A stretch of 30,109 nt of DNA from Planctomycetaceae bacterium (lineage in GTDB: Bacteria; Planctomycetota; Planctomycetia; Planctomycetales; Planctomycetaceae). The DNA is taken from the NCBI GenBank assembly GCA_041398785.1, contig JAWKUA010000042.1, positions 1 to 30,109 on the forward strand, in the 5' to 3' direction. Position numbers and translations under genes: made by a program. This document shows positions 27,760 through 30,109 of this stretch, piece after piece; position 1 is the stretch's first letter, and every line of letters starts with the position of its first letter. The notes under the pieces are model-generated. The model saw only the letters and a program-made list of their open reading frames with translations. It made no database searches and was not told where the DNA came from.

Positions 27760-28845
27760 ATGTCCATCAAGAAACTGGTATCTCTGCTGAGAGAATCCCT
27801 GCGCCGACGCCCGCGCCCGGAGGTGCCGCGACGGCTGCGATTCGGTCTGATGTCGCTGGAAGATCGCAGGCTGCCCGATGCCAGTTTTGCCCTCGTCGGC
27901 AACGCCGTGCAACTTGACGGATTCGACCCGGGCGCAAGCGTGGAAATGGAGACGATCGCTGCCAACACATTTCAGTTTACTCTGACCGGTGACGTGTGGG
28001 ACGCGACGCTGCTGCCCAGCGCCGACTTTTCGCTCGACGTCACCAACACCATTCTGACGACAACAACCGCCACTCCGATCACAGGCCTGGAAGTCGGGTC
28101 TGTCAACAATCCCGCCATCGTGACCGATGGAGCCCTGGGAGTTCAGGTTGCGGACCTGACAATTCATGCCACGGGCGACGTCACGCTGAACGCTGCGGCC
28201 AACGACTTCGACAACGTGTCGATCGCCGGCGACGATGTGGTGATCACGGATGCGGATGATCTGACGCTCGACATCGTCAGCGCCAACAACACGCTGACGG
28301 TTGACGCAACCGGTCCGGTGTCGGACCTCGCCGGAAGCGACGTGTCGGCGACGAACAACGGCTCGTTTTCCGGCAGCACGATCGATCTCGGCAACGGAAT
28401 GTTCAATGTCGGCACGCTAACGTTCAACAGTGCGGGCAGCGTGTCGATCGCCGAAGACTCCGGCACGGACATCGTTGGCACAAATACCGCCGGCAGCCTG
28501 GACCTGACTTCCACCGGAGCGATCGACGACAGCGCAGCAACCAGCATCGGCGTCACCAGCCTGGCCGACTTTGACGGGACATCGATTTCGCTGGGCGGCG
28601 GCACGTTTAACGCGGGGACGCTGACATTTAACAGCGCGGGCAGCGTGACCATCGCCGAAGATTCCGGCACGGACATCGTCGGCAGCAACTCGGCCGGAAG
28701 CCTGGATCTGGACTCCACCGGTGCGATCGACGACGCGGGCGCCACCGACGTGACGATCAGTGGCCACGCGGACTTCAATGGCTCATCGATCAGTCTGGGA
28801 GCGGGCACGTTCAACGCCGATACGCTGACATTCAACAGCGTCTGA
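27760..28845 (+). CDS. Planctomycete surface protein, N-terminal part ending at an in-frame TGA
   Basis: Predicted exported protein of 361 residues as read. It opens with a basic leader and the motif MSLEDRRLPDASF (about residues 31-43), like the LEDRRLL-type N-terminus of large planctomycete extracellular proteins. Then come Thr/Asp/Gly-rich beta repeats with a period of 68 residues: units start at 28420, 28624 and 28828 (TFNSAGSV, EDSGTDIVG, AGSLDL, STGAIDD, SISLG-GTFN). The TGA at 28843-28845 falls at residue six of the last unit, where the other units have Gly (GGC). The same frame stays open to the window end, so this is probably the front of one much longer gene. Only a weak Shine-Dalgarno precedes ATG 27760. 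Confidence 0.75.
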   Translation: MSIKKLVSLLRESLRRRPRPEVPRRLRFGLMSLEDRRLPDASFALVGNAVQLDGFDPGASVEMETIAANTFQFTLTGDVWDATLLPSADFSLDVTNTILTTTTATPITGLEVGSVNNPAIVTDGALGVQVADLTIHATGDVTLNAAANDFDNVSIAGDDVVITDADDLTLDIVSANNTLTVDATGPVSDLAGSDVSATNNGSFSGSTIDLGNGMFNVGTLTFNSAGSVSIAEDSGTDIVGTNTAGSLDLTSTGAIDDSAATSIGVTSLADFDGTSISLGGGTFNAGTLTFNSAGSVTIAEDSGTDIVGSNSAGSLDLDSTGAIDDAGATDVTISGHADFNGSSISLGAGTFNADTLTFNSV

Positions 28846-28900
28846 GCCGTCACGATCGTGGAAGATTCGCCGACTGACCTGACCGGAACCAACACGGCCG
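28420..28900 (+). repeat. 204-bp tandem repeats in the surface-protein gene
   Basis: Two full units (28420-28623 and 28624-28827) and the start of a third (28828 to about 28900) repeat with an exact 204-base period. The first two are very similar in DNA and protein; the third has diverged and contains the TGA. Confidence 0.85.
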
Positions 28901-30109
28901 GCGCGCTGGACCTGACGTCGGGCGGCACGACGACGTTACTTTCGTCGTTCAGTCTGACAGCGTCCGGCGTCATCAACGGCGATGTGGTTGTTCAGAACGC
29001 CGCGACGCTGGACGCGGGCGACGGGCCGGGATTGCTGTCGGTTGCCAGTCTGATGATGGATGCCGGTTCGATCTTTCGAGCCGATCTGGACGGCACGACG
29101 GCCGCGACGCAGTACGACCAGGTTTCGGTGACGGGTGCCATCACGCTGGCCGGAGCCCTGACGCTGGATCCCGGCTTCACGGCGGCGAGCGGCGATTCGT
29201 TCACGATTCTGAACAACCAGGGCGCCGGTGCGGTCAGCGGCACGTTCACCGGATTGGCCGAAGGCGACCGAATCGCGGTCGCCGGTCAGTTGTTTCAGAT
29301 CTCATATGCCGGCGGCGACGGTAACGATGTCGTGCTGACGGCCGTCGTCAACCAGTACGACTTCGACCTGGCAAATTTCGACCTCGCCGAAATGGACAGC
29401 GGCAATTCTCAGTTCATCACGCTGAACCGTAACGGCGACACGTCGCAGGCTTCGTCTGTCGACGTTGTGATTTTCGCCGGTGTGGGCGACACCGCCACGG
29501 CGGGATCAGACTTCACGGCCACAACCGTCACGGCGAATTTTGCCGCGGGAGCCAGCACGGCCAGCGTCGCCATCGGAATTCTCGGCGACACGATCGTCGA
29601 ACGAGATGAAACGCTGTCGCTGTCATTGACGAACTTCAGCGCCGGCGGCCAGGTGGGAACGACGAATCCCACCGCCAGCGTGACTCTGACGAATGATGAC
29701 ACCGCATCCATCACGGTCGCCGACGTTTCCGCTGCGGAAGGCGCCGGAACCCTGACATTCACGTTGACGCTGGATCACGCGATTTCGGAAAACGTCACAG
29801 TCGTCGTCAACACGGCAAACATCGCCGGGCAGGCGGTGGCGGGAATCGATTACACAGCCATCGTCAATCAGACCGTCACCTTCACCGCCGGCGGCAGCCT
29901 GACCGAAACGGTCAACGTCACGCTGCTCGACGACACTCTTTTTGAGCCGAACGAAACGTTTCGACTGAACCTGTCGAACGCCCAGTTCGGCGGCACGACG
30001 GACGCCACGCTGGTGACGATCGGCGATCCTCAGGCCATCGGCACGATTCTGAACGACGACACGCCGATTCTGGTGCAGCTCGACGGCGGCGGGAATCTGA
30101 ACATCACCG
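28846..30109 (+). CDS. In-frame continuation of the surface protein with Calx-beta domains (partial)
   Basis: The frame of the 27760 gene stays open for 421 codons after the TGA and runs off the window. It begins AVTIVEDSPTDLTGTNTAG, completing the interrupted repeat, then has a beta-rich segment (VVQNAATLDAGDGPGLLSV, NGNDVVLTAV-like ending GGDGNDVVLTAV) typical of autotransporter-like repeat proteins. Two Calx-beta domains follow: about 29365-29700 (ATAGSDFTATTVTANFAAG, ERDETLSLSLTNF, TLTNDD) and about 29701-30060 (TFTLTLDHAISENVTVVV, AGIDYTAI, EPNETFRLNLS, GTILNDD). Calx-beta domains bind Ca2+ in other proteins. If translated separately, ATG 29050 is a possible start, but no clear Shine-Dalgarno was found. 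Most likely one gene with a nonsense change or a sequence error. Confidence 0.65.

Noticed and set aside
28843..28860. TGA as a selenocysteine codon
   Set aside because: Only a small CACGATCGTG palindrome follows, not a SECIS-like stem; Gly, not Cys, occupies the site in the sister repeats.

Overview
The window looks like a chromosomal segment from a planctomycete (phylum Planctomycetota, probably order Planctomycetales), GC-rich at roughly 60 % by eye. The pointers are an ECF sigma factor of the Planctomycetes-type (Sigma70_ECF) family, an oversized SecA, a short 'SAE...LDQSY' pilin-like protein, a secreted protein with the 'PLYFEDPNLERCG' block, a cell-surface protein opening with an LEDRRL motif, and many palindromic intergenic repeats. 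No tRNA, rRNA, CRISPR array, phage or complete insertion sequence was seen.

Layout. 1-157: upstream repeats. 158-766: ECF sigma factor. 767-1329: gene-free, filled with palindromic repeats, including a 234-bp element with terminal inverted repeats that appears to interrupt a dispersed repeat found again near 27.3 kb. 1330-3006 (-): cation/proton antiporter. 3007-3390: REP-type repeats. 3391-5943 (-): CehA/McbA-type PHP metallohydrolase, divergent from a small secreted protein (6086-6787). 6810-9149 (-): secreted alpha/beta-hydrolase-like protein without the usual nucleophile, divergent from glmS (9298-11160). 11236-16128 (-): secA followed at 30 bp by waaA. 16351-17301 (-): membrane protein. 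17738-21339 (+): three predicted lipoproteins (TPR/HEAT, cysteine-rich, Wza-like polysaccharide export), closed by a strong intrinsic terminator. 21794-23218 (+): SH3-type secreted protein, convergent with a nucleoside-symporter-like MFS gene (23243-24652). 25049-25486: pilin-like protein. 25649-27268 (-): secreted proline/alanine-rich protein. 27760-end: surface protein with 204-bp repeats and Calx-beta domains, broken by an in-frame TGA.

How it fits together. Most genes serve the cell envelope: amino-sugar supply (glmS), Kdo addition to lipid A (waaA), protein export (secA), polysaccharide export (the Wza-like lipoprotein and neighbours), and several secreted or surface proteins. There is no single dedicated operon; genes sit singly or in pairs separated by 150-500 bp.

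The items I would look at first are: the SecA with about five tandem copies of a tryptophan-centred helical unit; the 234-bp element inside a dispersed intergenic repeat; the in-frame stop in the surface protein; and the nested palindrome just upstream of the pilin-like gene. Start codons were often moved inward from the longest open frame where a Shine-Dalgarno sequence or signal peptide indicated it; this is stated per gene.
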